Positions 42,870 to 52,771 of a stretch of 64,000 bases of DNA are shown here, in pieces. Every line of letters begins with the position of its first letter. Positions within the stretch are counted from its first letter, which is position 1. A model generated the notes under the pieces. The model searched no databases and was not told the DNA's origin. It saw nothing but the letters and a program-made list of their open reading frames with translations. The translations under genes and the position numbers were made by a program. Where the stretch lies: NCBI GenBank assembly GCA_964434955.1, contig CAYSXI010000001.1, forward strand, positions 56,728-120,727. The letters are read 5' to 3'. Source of the DNA: JANQLU01 sp964434955. GTDB taxonomy: Bacteria; Planctomycetota; Planctomycetia; Pirellulales; Pirellulaceae.

Positions 42870-45800
42870 ATGCAATCTTTCTCGCGTCATTTATACGTCC
42901 TTTGCGCCTCCCTAGTGATTGTCGCGATCGGCAGTTTCGCTACGGTTGCCAAGGGTGACGAACCGGTCGAACGATTTCTCGAAGAGCTCAAGCTGAACGG
43001 ATTTCATGATACGGCCGTGGACTATCTGGATTCGCTGGCCAAAAGCGATCTTTGTTCGCCGGAATTCAAGAAACGGATTCCGATGGAAAAAGCGCTGGTC
43101 ATGATCGAGGCCGCAAAAGGTTTGAAGGATCTCAAACGGCACGAGCAGTACCTGGATCGTGCGGAAACCTGGCTAGCTGATTTTGTTGCCTCGAATCCTC
43201 CTGTCGATTTGATGGCCCAATCCGAGAAGCTTCGCGCACAACTTTATTTTGGTCGCGGTTTGGTTTACCTCCGATTGGCTGACTCGGATCGAAAAACCGA
43301 AGACCAAAAGAATGAACTCCGCAAAAAAGCTCGCACTCTGCTGACGCAGGCCTGGGATACGCTTAGCAAGAACCGGGCGTTCGCTCAAAGCAAAATCGAA
43401 AACATGGTGATCGATCCTGCCCAAAAGGAAAAGCAGGAACAAATCAAACGGAAGCTCCAGGGCGAATACATTCAGATCAAGTTGATCATGGCTTCGACAG
43501 CGGAGTCACTTGCCGACACTTATCCTTCAGGCACGGCCGAACAAAAAAAGCAGTTGGAAGCCGCGTTGAAAGAGCACCAATCCAATTGGGAGAAGTACCG
43601 CTCGAACCCGATGGGACTGAATGCCGCCATCGGCGTTGCCCGTTGCCAAAAACGACTTGGGAATGAAGACCTGGCGGTCGCCGCTTGCCTCGAGATTTTT
43701 GAGCAGGACGACGTCGCCGCTTTTCGTCCATTGAAAAAACAGGCGGCGATGATTTGCTCGGAAATCTGGCAAACGAAACAGCCGCTTCCACACGCGGACA
43801 TCATCGCACGAATTGAGCCAATTATTGTCAGTCTTGGCTCGGTTGAACAACGGCAGGAAGATTGGCTTGACCTGCAGTTGCTTTTGGCGAAAGCCTACCG
43901 CGCCAAGGCGGCGAAGTACGAAAATGGTGATGACAAGAAAGACACCAAGGTTCGCGGGATCATCAAAAAGAACAACGAATCAGCAGTCCGAATGGCCCGG
44001 CGGGTCGCCAGGATGCCGGGACCCACTCGAAAAATCGCTCGTGATTTGCTGACCAAGTGGAAAGTCGCGATTCGGCCCGATGACAAGAACCCCGACGAAT
44101 CAAAGATCACGACTTTCGAACAGGCACGTTTGAAAAGTCGCGATATGATGGCCGACGTCGAGGATTTCAGAAATCAGTTGGTGGAAGCCAGGGCCAAAGT
44201 CACGGCGTCCGGCGAAAATGTACCTGCCGAAGTCCAATCGGAATACGACAACATCCTGAAAGATTTGCAGGAAAAAACCGGCGAGGTTCAGGGAATTCTG
44301 TCGACCGCTTTGCGATTGAGCAATGAAAACACGTCACCGGACGAACTGGCAAGCGTTCGCTACTTGCAATGCTATTGCTACTTCGCGGTCGACAAACATT
44401 TTGAGACGATCGTAATCGGCCAGTATTTGCTCGAACGATTTCCCAATGCCAACGCGACGCGAGACGCCTGCGGCCTGGTGGTCAAATCCTACCTGCAACT
44501 TTATTTGACCGCAAAGAAAGAGAACATCGACTATTCGTTTGAGCTGGCCAATTTGAAAACCATAGCCGGCATGATGATTTCTCGTTGGCCAGGACAATCG
44601 GCAACCGAAACCGCCGCCGTCATCATGAGCCGACTTGCAACCCAGAACAAGGATTTCGAAGCGGCGGAAAAGTATGTGCAGGCAATTCCAGAGTCGTCGC
44701 CAAATCGAATCAATGAAGAACTTCGAATCGGCCAGATTTACTGGTTCGACTACGTGTTCAAGACTCGGAAAGGCGACGCGGAAGCATTGAAAAAGTTTTT
44801 GCCGATCCGTGAAAAGGCAAAAGCCCTGTTGGAGAAGAACGTCGCCCAACTTTCGGTTGACGGCCTGGCTCCTGAAAACGCTCGAGCGGCGCTTTCATTG
44901 ACCGACTTGTACCTGGATGAAGGCCTCGCAGCCAAAGCGATCGATCAACTCGAAAACGCAACCGTGGCTCCGCTTGATCTGATCAAGCAGAAACATGCAG
45001 CCGCTCAAAGCCCGAAGTTCATTAGCGACACCTACAAAACTTCCGTTCGGGCCTACATCGCGGCAATGGGCCAGGATGGCAACGCGGCCAAGTGGGTTCA
45101 GAAAGCCCAGGGAGTTCTTTCCGGTCTGGCCGCGGCGCTGAAAAAAGCCGACCCCAATACCGCGGAAGCAAAATTGCGATCGGTTTACATCCAACTCGCG
45201 AAAGAATCCAAGTCGCAAATGGACAAAATCAAATCTTCGAAAGATCGCGTCGAGTTTGCGAACAGCCTTTTGACCTTTCTTGAGAACATTCAAAGTAGCT
45301 CGAAGGATGTACAAACGCTTCTTTGGGTCGGACAGACACTCAATGATATCGGGATGTCTTTGGCGAGTGACGGAAACTCAACCGCCGCACGCCGGATCCA
45401 CGAAACGGCCATCAAGAGTTTTGAGAAGGCAAAAGGGATTGGCCTTAAAGGCAATCCCAACCAGGCCAAAATCGAACTGGAAATTGAAAGGCAAATTGCC
45501 GTGGCACTTCGCGGCCGAAACCAGTTCGAGAAGGCCATTAAAAAATTGGCCGATATCCTGGAGAAGAAAGCCTATCTCGACATCCAGATGGATGCCGCCT
45601 TGACCTATCAAATGTGGGCGGAAAAAGAAGCGGCAGACGCCGACAAAGCCAATTACTATGCTCTCGCATTGATGGGGGGCGAGAAACGACCTCGGCCCAA
45701 CAAACGACCGGCCAATGTCATTTGGGGCTGGAGGAACCTGGTGCGGGCAACACTGAACAAGCCAAAACTCGAAACGCAGTTTTACGAGTGCCTGTACAAC

Positions 45801-46025
45801 ATGTGTTATACGCAAATGAAATACGGTCAAGTCAAACAGAACAAGAAAGCGTTGACCTCCGCCATGAAAGAAATCGATAAATTTGCAAAACGCAGCGAAT
45901 CCATGGGAGGACTGCGTGACAAATTCAATCAACTGGCAATAGACATACAGAAATCGCTTGGCGAATCTGCGAAGGGAATTCCTGCTTTTGAAGGAAATTC
46001 CAAAACAGGGAATCCTTCCAAGTAG
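42870..46025 (+). CDS. Large secreted TPR/helical-repeat protein
   Basis: 1051 residues from ATG 42870 (GGAAAG about 8 bases upstream), which gives a signal peptide ending near VAKGDEP. The rest is helical repeats throughout, with TPR-like units visible (for example MGLNAAIGVARCQKRLGNED and SVRYLQCYCYFAVDKHFETI) and Lys/Asp-rich linkers. No catalytic domain is seen. It is followed by a second TPR protein and an ExbB-ExbD-ExbD set on the same strand, suggesting a periplasmic scaffold for that complex. TPR assignment is good; role is inference. Confidence 0.82.
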   Translation: MQSFSRHLYVLCASLVIVAIGSFATVAKGDEPVERFLEELKLNGFHDTAVDYLDSLAKSDLCSPEFKKRIPMEKALVMIEAAKGLKDLKRHEQYLDRAETWLADFVASNPPVDLMAQSEKLRAQLYFGRGLVYLRLADSDRKTEDQKNELRKKARTLLTQAWDTLSKNRAFAQSKIENMVIDPAQKEKQEQIKRKLQGEYIQIKLIMASTAESLADTYPSGTAEQKKQLEAALKEHQSNWEKYRSNPMGLNAAIGVARCQKRLGNEDLAVAACLEIFEQDDVAAFRPLKKQAAMICSEIWQTKQPLPHADIIARIEPIIVSLGSVEQRQEDWLDLQLLLAKAYRAKAAKYENGDDKKDTKVRGIIKKNNESAVRMARRVARMPGPTRKIARDLLTKWKVAIRPDDKNPDESKITTFEQARLKSRDMMADVEDFRNQLVEARAKVTASGENVPAEVQSEYDNILKDLQEKTGEVQGILSTALRLSNENTSPDELASVRYLQCYCYFAVDKHFETIVIGQYLLERFPNANATRDACGLVVKSYLQLYLTAKKENIDYSFELANLKTIAGMMISRWPGQSATETAAVIMSRLATQNKDFEAAEKYVQAIPESSPNRINEELRIGQIYWFDYVFKTRKGDAEALKKFLPIREKAKALLEKNVAQLSVDGLAPENARAALSLTDLYLDEGLAAKAIDQLENATVAPLDLIKQKHAAAQSPKFISDTYKTSVRAYIAAMGQDGNAAKWVQKAQGVLSGLAAALKKADPNTAEAKLRSVYIQLAKESKSQMDKIKSSKDRVEFANSLLTFLENIQSSSKDVQTLLWVGQTLNDIGMSLASDGNSTAARRIHETAIKSFEKAKGIGLKGNPNQAKIELEIERQIAVALRGRNQFEKAIKKLADILEKKAYLDIQMDAALTYQMWAEKEAADADKANYYALALMGGEKRPRPNKRPANVIWGWRNLVRATLNKPKLETQFYECLYNMCYTQMKYGQVKQNKKALTSAMKEIDKFAKRSESMGGLRDKFNQLAIDIQKSLGESAKGIPAFEGNSKTGNPSK

Positions 46026-46075
46026 AATTCTCGAATCCCAAGCGTTTCCATTATCAACCAAACTGATTAGTGACG

Positions 46076-47140
46076 ATGAAATTCAAATTACTTACTCTTG
46101 CTCTGCATTCTCTGGCCCTTTGTTTCCTGCTGGCTTCATCCGGTGGTGCATTTGGCCAATCGGACACGATTGAACGCGTTGGTGGCGGCCGTCCGGTTCG
46201 CGGTCAAATCGCGAGAATCTCTCCGACAGCCGTTGTCGTTGAATCTGGCGGCACCACGCAAACGATCAAGGTGCAAGATGTGCGGAAGATCAACTTTGGC
46301 GGGATCAACGGAACGATTCGCCAAGCGATCTCGCAGTACTACGCGGGAAGTTACAAAGATTGCCTCGATTCCATCGAGCGAAACAAGGAAAAACCGACCA
46401 AGAAATACATTGTGGCAGAATTGGCCTATTGCAAAGCCATGTCGATGGCCGGAGAAGCAATGTCGGGCGGCAATGTGACGCTCAAGGCTGCCAAGTCGGA
46501 GTTGAATACATTTATCACGACCCATGGCGATTCCTATCGCTACTACCCAGCCTCATTCGCATTTTCACAGCTTTGCGTCGCGCTAGGCGATTTCGATGTG
46601 GCGAAGGCCGGGTTCAACAAAGTGCTTGAGTCGGATTGGCCAACGATGCTTCTCAAATCACGAATTCAACTTGGAATGGTTGCCTTCATTGAAAAAGACA
46701 TTTCAGCGGCTACCAATCATTTTTCGGAAGCCATCAAAATCGATTCTGGTGACAAGGAAGCCGCAAGTCTCAAACTGGTTGCTCGTTGCCGTTTGGCCCA
46801 GGCAAATTCTTTGAGCAACAAGGGGCAAAATAGCATTTCCGAAATCCAAAAGATCATCAAGGAACAAAGTAGCGAGGACAAAGTCCTGTTTTCGAACGCT
46901 TACAACGCTCTCGGGCATTGCCAAAAGAAAGCAGGTAACAACAAGGAAGCCGTCCTGGCCTTTCTGCACACCCAACTACTTTACCCGAATCAGGCGGACG
47001 CCCAGGCCGAAGCTCTCCACGAACTTTATCAACTCTGGAACAGCTTGAACTACACGGACCGGGCACGTGAAGCCCAGAACTTGCTTCGCCGAAGTTACCG
47101 AAACACCTACTACGGAAATCCCGATATCACAAGAAAGTAA
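46076..47140 (+). CDS. Secreted TPR protein
   Basis: 354 residues from ATG 46076 (a GTG two codons earlier is possible). A signal peptide ends near GGAFGQ. A short beta segment follows (GRPVRGQIARISPTAVVVES, like a small SH3-type or Hfq-like sheet), then TPR repeats to the end (for example AYNALGHCQKKAGNNKEAVL). It lies 50 bp after the large TPR gene and is followed by a hairpin at 47151. Likely a partner of its neighbours. Confidence 0.82.
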   Translation: MKFKLLTLALHSLALCFLLASSGGAFGQSDTIERVGGGRPVRGQIARISPTAVVVESGGTTQTIKVQDVRKINFGGINGTIRQAISQYYAGSYKDCLDSIERNKEKPTKKYIVAELAYCKAMSMAGEAMSGGNVTLKAAKSELNTFITTHGDSYRYYPASFAFSQLCVALGDFDVAKAGFNKVLESDWPTMLLKSRIQLGMVAFIEKDISAATNHFSEAIKIDSGDKEAASLKLVARCRLAQANSLSNKGQNSISEIQKIIKEQSSEDKVLFSNAYNALGHCQKKAGNNKEAVLAFLHTQLLYPNQADAQAEALHELYQLWNSLNYTDRAREAQNLLRRSYRNTYYGNPDITRK

Positions 47141-47150
47141 AAATGGTCAC

Positions 47151-47194
47151 GGCCGGGACGATCCGAAAAATCGTTCCAGCCGGGTCACGCTTTT
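47151..47194 (+). terminator. Hairpin with short T run after the TPR gene
   Basis: GGCCGGGACGAT (47151-47162) pairs with ATCGTTCCAGCC (47170-47181 by eye) with one mismatch and one G-T pair around a short A-rich loop. Four T follow at 47191-47194, ten bases beyond the stem, so termination may be partial and let some transcription reach exbB. Confidence 0.45.
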
Positions 47195-47494
47195 CCTCGT
47201 TCTCAACTCAATGACTTCCAGACTTTTCAACATCATTTTTGAGAACCGTGACTATAATGAAATTGCCTCTTCAACCGACGAACGTCTCGCACAAACTTCC
47301 GCTGACGAAGGGTTCGGGAGTCACCCCGAACGCGCATCCGTCAGCTATCTTTGTCTCCTCGCAGCCATTAAAATCGTAGCTCGATTCACGAACTACGAAA
47401 TGTACTGATACACCAAAAACTCAACGGGAAATCTGGCGGGGATTCGAAATGGTCCACGCCGAACCAACCCAATAGACAAATTTCGGAGCACCTG
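47195..47494. other. Leader region before exbB
   Basis: About 300 bases without a supported gene. A TATAAT lies at 47253-47258, but the -35 position (ACATCA) is poor. It may carry a separate promoter for the ExbBD genes. Confidence 0.4.
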
Positions 47495-48331
47495 ATGTCA
47501 ATGCAAGAGCGTCCTTCTTTTCTGACGACCGCCGTTTCTTGGCTGTCGAAAGTCGATACTCGTTTCGTTCCCAAATTGTTGCTGATCCTGGTTTTGACGT
47601 TCAGCTTCTCCATTGCACTTCCCAATATTGCATCCGATGGTGGCGTGGTAGTTGCACAGGAGGGAGACGACGGCGGTAGCTCGGAAGACGACAAGCCCAA
47701 GAAAAAGAACGCGCTTCAATGGCTTTTTGAAGCCCTCGGAATCGGGTACATCGCGGTCTTTCTGATTCTCTCTTTCATTCTGGTCGCTCTGTTTGTGATG
47801 AACATCCTTTCCGCAAGGCGAGACAACATTTGTCCTTCGCATCTGATCGATGGCTTCGAAGCCAACCTGGATGAAAAGAAGTACCAGGAAGCTTACGAAA
47901 TGGCCAAAGCGGACGAGTCATTCCTGGGCAACGTTTTGTCCGCGGGACTGGCGAAACTATCTGCCGGCTACGGGCAAGCGATTGAAGCCATGCAAGAAGT
48001 TGGCGAAGAAGAAAACATGAAGCTTCAGCACCGCTTGAGTTACCTCGCTCTGATCGGAACGATCAGTCCGATGATCGGATTGTTTGGAACCGTTCACGGG
48101 ATGATCGTCTCCTTCCATTACATCGCCGTTGGCGGAGGAACTCCGGATCCGAACCGATTGGCGGAAGGGATCTCGACCGCGCTGCTGACAACGCTGCTCG
48201 GCTTGGCGATCGCGATTCCCGCGATTGCGGCTTACAACATCTTGCGAAATCGCGTCGAACGACTCTCGCTTGAAGTGGGTATCACGAGCGAAGGCTTGAT
48301 GGGACGTTTTGAAAATATCGGCAAGAAGTAA
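47495..48331 (+). CDS. MotA/TolQ/ExbB proton-channel family protein
   Basis: 278 residues. An N-terminal hydrophobic segment (about 27-45) looks like a signal peptide or extra anchor, then an acidic loop. The ExbB core has helix 1 at about 84-106, a cytoplasmic part (FEANLDEKKYQEAYEMAKAD), and the two conserved later helices (LSYLALIGTISPMIGLFGTV and ALLTTLLGLAIAIPAIAAYN) that line the channel. Together with the two ExbD proteins it forms the ion-driven motor. N-terminal secretion signals before ExbB are common in planctomycetes. Confidence 0.92.
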   Translation: MSMQERPSFLTTAVSWLSKVDTRFVPKLLLILVLTFSFSIALPNIASDGGVVVAQEGDDGGSSEDDKPKKKNALQWLFEALGIGYIAVFLILSFILVALFVMNILSARRDNICPSHLIDGFEANLDEKKYQEAYEMAKADESFLGNVLSAGLAKLSAGYGQAIEAMQEVGEEENMKLQHRLSYLALIGTISPMIGLFGTVHGMIVSFHYIAVGGGTPDPNRLAEGISTALLTTLLGLAIAIPAIAAYNILRNRVERLSLEVGITSEGLMGRFENIGKK

Positions 48332-48351
48332 GCTGGCGGAAGGTTGATCCG

Positions 48352-48804
48352 ATGAAAATCGATAAAGCGAGAACCAAGATTCTCGAGGGCGATTTGACGC
48401 CCATGATCGACATGACCTTTCTTCTGATTGCGTTTTTCATGTTGATTATCAACTTCTCGGAAGTTGAAAAAGATCAGGACCTTGAGTTGCCGGACAGTAA
48501 AGTCGCTCGAGCTCCCGACGAACCACCCGATCATCAGATTGTTCTCAATCTCAAGATGAACGAAGAAGGACAACCCCGAGTGAACTTTTCGGGTATCAAT
48601 ATCGTTGGCATCGAGAATATCGGGCCCTTTATTCAAAAAGAAATCAACACGGCCGCGGCAGCAAAGGTTGGCCTTGCGGATATCAAGGTGATCATCCGGG
48701 CCGATCGGACCATTCCGACGGGACGGGTGCAAGATCTCATTGCCAAGTGCCAGGAATACAAGCTGCAAAGTTTCGCGTTGCGCGCGAAAGACGACATTCA
48801 GTAA
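48352..48804 (+). CDS. ExbD/TolR family protein 1
   Basis: 150 residues. One membrane helix (about 16-36) with the proton-carrying Asp in LTPMIDMTFLLIAFFM, then a periplasmic domain with the usual ending (VIIRADRTIPTGRVQDLIAKC). It starts 20 bp after exbB. Length and motifs are normal. Confidence 0.92.
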   Translation: MKIDKARTKILEGDLTPMIDMTFLLIAFFMLIINFSEVEKDQDLELPDSKVARAPDEPPDHQIVLNLKMNEEGQPRVNFSGINIVGIENIGPFIQKEINTAAAAKVGLADIKVIIRADRTIPTGRVQDLIAKCQEYKLQSFALRAKDDIQ

Positions 48805-48864
48805 CCCCGTTTCGTCAAAACCACTTATCGACTTGATTCCAATCGGAACTTATCGAGACACAAC

Positions 48865-49380
48865 ATGAGAATTCGCGGCGGACAAGAGAAAGAAGATATC
48901 AAGCTGAGCATGACGGCGATGATCGACATCGTGTTTCAGTTGCTTGTATTCTTCATTATGACATTCAAGATCACGGCACTCGAAGGCGACTTTCAGATCA
49001 ACATGCCGACGACGTCGCAGGATCCGGAAGTCATGGATTTCGATGACTTGGACAACACGATTCAAGTCTATCTGCAGGAGAATGACCAACACCTGCTTCA
49101 AGGGATGCAAGTCACGCGGGGCGAGGAAACGGTCACCTACACTCACGTCGAGGGCCAATCAGACGCGTTTGCAGCTTTGGGCGAATACATTCGAACGGCC
49201 GTTGAACGCGAGGGGGATCCGACCAAGCGGAAAGAACTTCAGGTCGAGATTGAAGCCGATGATTTGCTGGCCTATGGCGAAACCGTTCGGGCCATTGAAT
49301 CGGTTTCCGCGCGCATTGATGAGGATCGAAACGTCGTTCCGTTGATCGAAAAAATCAACTTCAAAGACACTCGCAAATAG
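48865..49380 (+). CDS. ExbD/TolR family protein 2
   Basis: 171 residues. The helix carries the Asp in MTAMIDIVFQLLVFFIM. The periplasmic domain is somewhat longer than in the first ExbD, and its ending is less typical (VEIEADDLLAYGETVRAIES). Two unequal ExbD subunits next to one ExbB occur often in planctomycetes and suggest a heteromeric motor. Confidence 0.92.
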   Translation: MRIRGGQEKEDIKLSMTAMIDIVFQLLVFFIMTFKITALEGDFQINMPTTSQDPEVMDFDDLDNTIQVYLQENDQHLLQGMQVTRGEETVTYTHVEGQSDAFAALGEYIRTAVEREGDPTKRKELQVEIEADDLLAYGETVRAIESVSARIDEDRNVVPLIEKINFKDTRK

Positions 49381-49507
49381 TTCGCGGCTTTCGGGCCCAA
49401 AAAAATCGCTAGCAAACCCGTCTCCCGGCACATTCTCATTGCAAGGCACCGCCGAAATCGGTCGATAAAGATTCTGTTCCCTTCACCGAAACAGACATTC
49501 AATATCG

Positions 49508-50449
49508 ATGGCGAAACGGCTCACCAAGCTTCAGAAGCTGAAGAAACGCGAGGACCAACCCGCTCCGCCATCGACAGGCCGGTGGATGAATTCGTTTGTC
49601 GAGTATCTTCGCACCGAGTGCCATTTGGCGGACAACAGCGTTGCGGCCTATCAACGCGATCTGAGGCGACTGGATGAATGGCTGGCTGGCCGGAACGTTA
49701 CCAAGCTCAAGATTAGCGAACTTTCTGACTTCGTCGCCTGGCTGGGTTCACAGAATCTCGCGCCGGCAACCATCGCTCGACACATTGTTGCGATGAAAAT
49801 GTTCTTTCGCTATCTGCAACTCGAAGGAGTCCTGGCCGAAAATCTCGCGGAGCTTTTGGGAAGTCAGAAACTCTGGCAACGTGTCCCGGAGGTTTTGTCA
49901 CCAAAGCAGGTGGATCGTTTTCTCCATGCGCCACAAAAAGACCATCCTCTCTACGTTCGCGATCGCGCGTTGCTGGAAATGCTTTACGCAACCGGATGCC
50001 GTGTTTCCGAAATCAGTGGTCTGCGTTTGGAAGACATGCGGATCGACGAACGATTTTGCAAGTGTCACGGCAAAGGCAATAAACAGCGGATGGTTCACTT
50101 GGGGGACATGGCGATTTCAGCCGTGGGCAGGTACATGCCCCTTCGTGAACAATTGGACGCGAATCGAAACGCGCCGTGGCTATTTCTTTCGCGCACCGGA
50201 AAGCAACTCCGCCGCGAAGCCATTTGGGAACTCGTCAAGAAGTACGCGTTGATTGCCGACGTGTCGGTTTCCATCAGCCCTCACACGATGCGACACAGCT
50301 TTGCGACGCACATGCTTGCTGGCGGCGCTGACTTGAGGCAGGTTCAGGAAATGCTTGGCCATGCAAGTATCGCCACCACGCAAATTTATACGCATGTCGA
50401 TCAAAGTCGACTAAAGAAGGTACACTCCAGCTTCCATCCACGAGCCTGA
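49508..50449 (+). CDS. xerD: Tyrosine recombinase XerC/XerD
   Basis: 313 residues, with the core-binding domain (SFVEYLRTECHLADNSVAAY) and a full catalytic set: Arg in ATGCRVSEISGL, Lys in GKGNKQR, HTMRHSFATH (His, Arg), LGHASIATTQIYTH (His and the nucleophile Tyr). It resolves chromosome dimers at dif together with a partner. It is a chromosomal Xer enzyme by length and wording, not an integrase. XerC versus XerD cannot be settled from this window. Confidence 0.9.
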   Translation: MAKRLTKLQKLKKREDQPAPPSTGRWMNSFVEYLRTECHLADNSVAAYQRDLRRLDEWLAGRNVTKLKISELSDFVAWLGSQNLAPATIARHIVAMKMFFRYLQLEGVLAENLAELLGSQKLWQRVPEVLSPKQVDRFLHAPQKDHPLYVRDRALLEMLYATGCRVSEISGLRLEDMRIDERFCKCHGKGNKQRMVHLGDMAISAVGRYMPLREQLDANRNAPWLFLSRTGKQLRREAIWELVKKYALIADVSVSISPHTMRHSFATHMLAGGADLRQVQEMLGHASIATTQIYTHVDQSRLKKVHSSFHPRA

Positions 50450-50467
50450 TCAGCATCCTGGATCACG

Positions 50468-51352
50468 TTAACGCCGGGCTTCGATCCACCGCAAAAGACC
50501 CGCATAGTCTTTCTTAATTTCGCATTCGGCAAAACCTTTTGCGCGAATCCGATCTGCGATTGCCTCGATATTCATCGGGCTCGACTCCAACAGAAGAATC
50601 GTCCCGGGCGGCAACTCACTCACTTGATCCACCAGCTCAAATGAAACGGCCGTGCCCTGCTGATCGTTGGAAAACAGAGCCGTCTCCGGCTCAAAGTCAC
50701 GAACATCTTTGGAAACATTTTCGCGTTCGCTCTGGCCGATATAGGGCGGGTTGCTGATGATGATTTGGTACGAGCTCAAGTCCTCAACCGTGGCCAACAA
50801 GTTGCCCTGTTCCAAATGAACCTGGTTTTCCACCTCATGACGACTCACATTCTTGCGGGCGACTTCCAGTGCCTGGTCTGAAATGTCGATCGCGAGAATC
50901 GTTGCATTCGCACATTGCTTGGCGATACTGATTGCAATGCACCCCGAACCTGTGCCGACATCGACAACTCGAACCGGTTGATCGGCAAACCGGGTTTTGA
51001 TGATATCCAGTGTACTGGTCACCAGGTGTTCGGTTTCTGGGCGCGGAATCAGAACGCTTGAATTGACCTCGAACTCGAGGGAGAAAAACTCACGGTGGCC
51101 AACCAGATAGGCAACCGGCTCACCATCAGCACGACGTTTCACCCAGTTTCGAAACCTGGTTTTCGGTTCATCCTCAACGACTTCATCGAAGCGGGTGTAC
51201 AACTCGATTCGTTCACATCCCAACGCTTCTGCCAAAAGCACTTCCGCTTCCAAACGAGGCTGACCGGCTCTCGATTCGCCGTCATCACGCTCGGAAAAGT
51301 ACTCTGCCGTCCAGTCGAGCAACCGCTTGATCGTCCAAGCCGAATCATTCAT
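50468..51352 (-). CDS. prmC: Release factor glutamine methyltransferase
   Basis: 294 residues. The SAM motif VVDVGTGSGCIAISIAKQCA and the catalytic NPPYI (IIISNPPYIGQSE) are present, with a helical N-terminal domain. It methylates the Gln of the GGQ motif in release factors, encoded by its neighbour prfA 18 bp upstream, and the two form an operon. Confidence 0.95.
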   Translation of the reverse strand: MNDSAWTIKRLLDWTAEYFSERDDGESRAGQPRLEAEVLLAEALGCERIELYTRFDEVVEDEPKTRFRNWVKRRADGEPVAYLVGHREFFSLEFEVNSSVLIPRPETEHLVTSTLDIIKTRFADQPVRVVDVGTGSGCIAISIAKQCANATILAIDISDQALEVARKNVSRHEVENQVHLEQGNLLATVEDLSSYQIIISNPPYIGQSERENVSKDVRDFEPETALFSNDQQGTAVSFELVDQVSELPPGTILLLESSPMNIEAIADRIRAKGFAECEIKKDYAGLLRWIEARR

Positions 51353-51370
51353 GTAGCGATTCTCACCGGG

Positions 51371-52447
51371 TTAGTCCTCAGCACCCATGCTGGTTCGCAG
51401 GGTCTTTCGATCGTGCTCGATCAAGCCGTCGGTCACCAGGCTCAAATTGCCCGCGATGATCTGATCCAATTTGTAGATCGTCAGGTTGATTCGATGATCG
51501 GTGACACGGTTATCGGGAAAGTTATAGGTGCGAATTCGCTGACTTCGGTCACCGGAGCCAACCAGACTTTTTCGCTGATCCGATCGCTCTTTCAATTCTT
51601 TTTGTTGGTAAAAGTCGTAAATCCGCGACTTCAACATTCGAAGTGCGGTTGCCAGGTTCTTGTGCTGACTCCGCTCGGCATGGCAAGCAACCACGATACC
51701 TGTTTCATGGTGCGTCAGTCGGACGGCGGAAGCCGTTTTGTTGACGTGCTGCCCGCCCGGTCCGCTACTGGCCGCGTAGCGCTCGACATCGTAGTCTTCG
51801 GTCTTCAGCTCGACTTCCACATCCTCCGGTTCGGGGAGGACAGCCACCGTCGCCGCCGAGGTATGGATTCGGCCTTTGGTTTCGGTATCCGGAACTCGCT
51901 GCACTCGGTGACCTCCACTTTCATATTGGAGTTCGCGATAGACGCCATCACCTTCCACGGAGAGGTCAATTTCCTTGAATCCACCAAGTTCCGTTGGAGT
52001 CGAACCCAGCACCGACATTTTCCAGGACTTGTTCTCGCAATGCCGTTTGTACATCTCGTACAAATCACGTGCAAACAAAGCGGCCTCGTCACCACCTGTT
52101 CCCGCGCGAATTTCCACGACGCATCGCGTTCGGTTGGCATCATCGCCACCGATGGTCATGTCCAATAACTCGTCCCAAAGTTCTTCTCGAGACTCAGTGA
52201 GCGTGCCGATTTCTTCGGCCGCCAACTCGCGTTCTTCCGCGTCATTACTTTCTGCCATCACTTTCAAATCATCCAATTCCGAGATGATGTTTTGAAAGCG
52301 GCGATACTTTCCAGCAATCTTGGCCAATGATCCATGCTCTCGAGCGACCGCAGCCATTTTCGCTGAATCCCCGAGTACTTCCGGATCCGACATTTGTTTT
52401 TCGAGCTCTTCGAACCGGTTCAACTTTTGATCAAGCATTTCCCGCAT
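51371..52447 (-). CDS. prfA: Peptide chain release factor 1
   Basis: 358 residues from ATG 52447 (AAGGA 8 bases upstream); an earlier start at 52537 would add unlike sequence. Domain 1 is a helical part (LDQKLNRFEELEKQMSDPEV). The stop-codon reading loop shows VPDTETKGRIHTSA, the PxT type of RF1 that reads UAA and UAG (here PDT where many have PAT). GGQ lies in SSGPGGQHVNKT. Both are as expected. Confidence 0.95.
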   Translation of the reverse strand: MREMLDQKLNRFEELEKQMSDPEVLGDSAKMAAVAREHGSLAKIAGKYRRFQNIISELDDLKVMAESNDAEERELAAEEIGTLTESREELWDELLDMTIGGDDANRTRCVVEIRAGTGGDEAALFARDLYEMYKRHCENKSWKMSVLGSTPTELGGFKEIDLSVEGDGVYRELQYESGGHRVQRVPDTETKGRIHTSAATVAVLPEPEDVEVELKTEDYDVERYAASSGPGGQHVNKTASAVRLTHHETGIVVACHAERSQHKNLATALRMLKSRIYDFYQQKELKERSDQRKSLVGSGDRSQRIRTYNFPDNRVTDHRINLTIYKLDQIIAGNLSLVTDGLIEHDRKTLRTSMGAED

Positions 52448-52771
52448 TTTGTTTTCCTTGACTGACGAATGAGAACAGCAACCGAATGAGTTGCTTGGTG
52501 ATGCGTTTGCCAGGGATCCCTTTACGAAGGGACTCAAGACCGAAACCTTGGCAGCGCGGTTGACGTCAGGCAGCTAAGAGTCTGTTTGCCGCAAATAGGA
52601 AATGCCGAAATTCATTCAAGTGATCCAATCAAATACCAGACTGCCGCCGAGAAAACACTGAAAGTTGATACCAGTTATTGAACGAGTCATGCGCTCATTC
52701 GGCTTCCAATGCCAAGCGGAAATGCAATCAGAACTATATCAGCTGTCGGAAAATCTCACAATCGCCAACCA
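52448..52771. other. Intergenic region upstream of prfA
   Basis: About 320 bases with no supported gene. rpmE, which often precedes prfA, is not found here. The prfA promoter should lie in it. Confidence 0.5.

Noticed and set aside
49508..50449. Tyrosine recombinase as a sign of a mobile element
   Set aside because: Length and wording fit chromosomal XerC/XerD, and no attachment sites, integrase partners or cargo are nearby.
52448..52771. Possible rpmE upstream of prfA
   Set aside because: Checked by eye for an L31-like frame on the minus strand; none of adequate length or with the usual Cys/His pattern is present.
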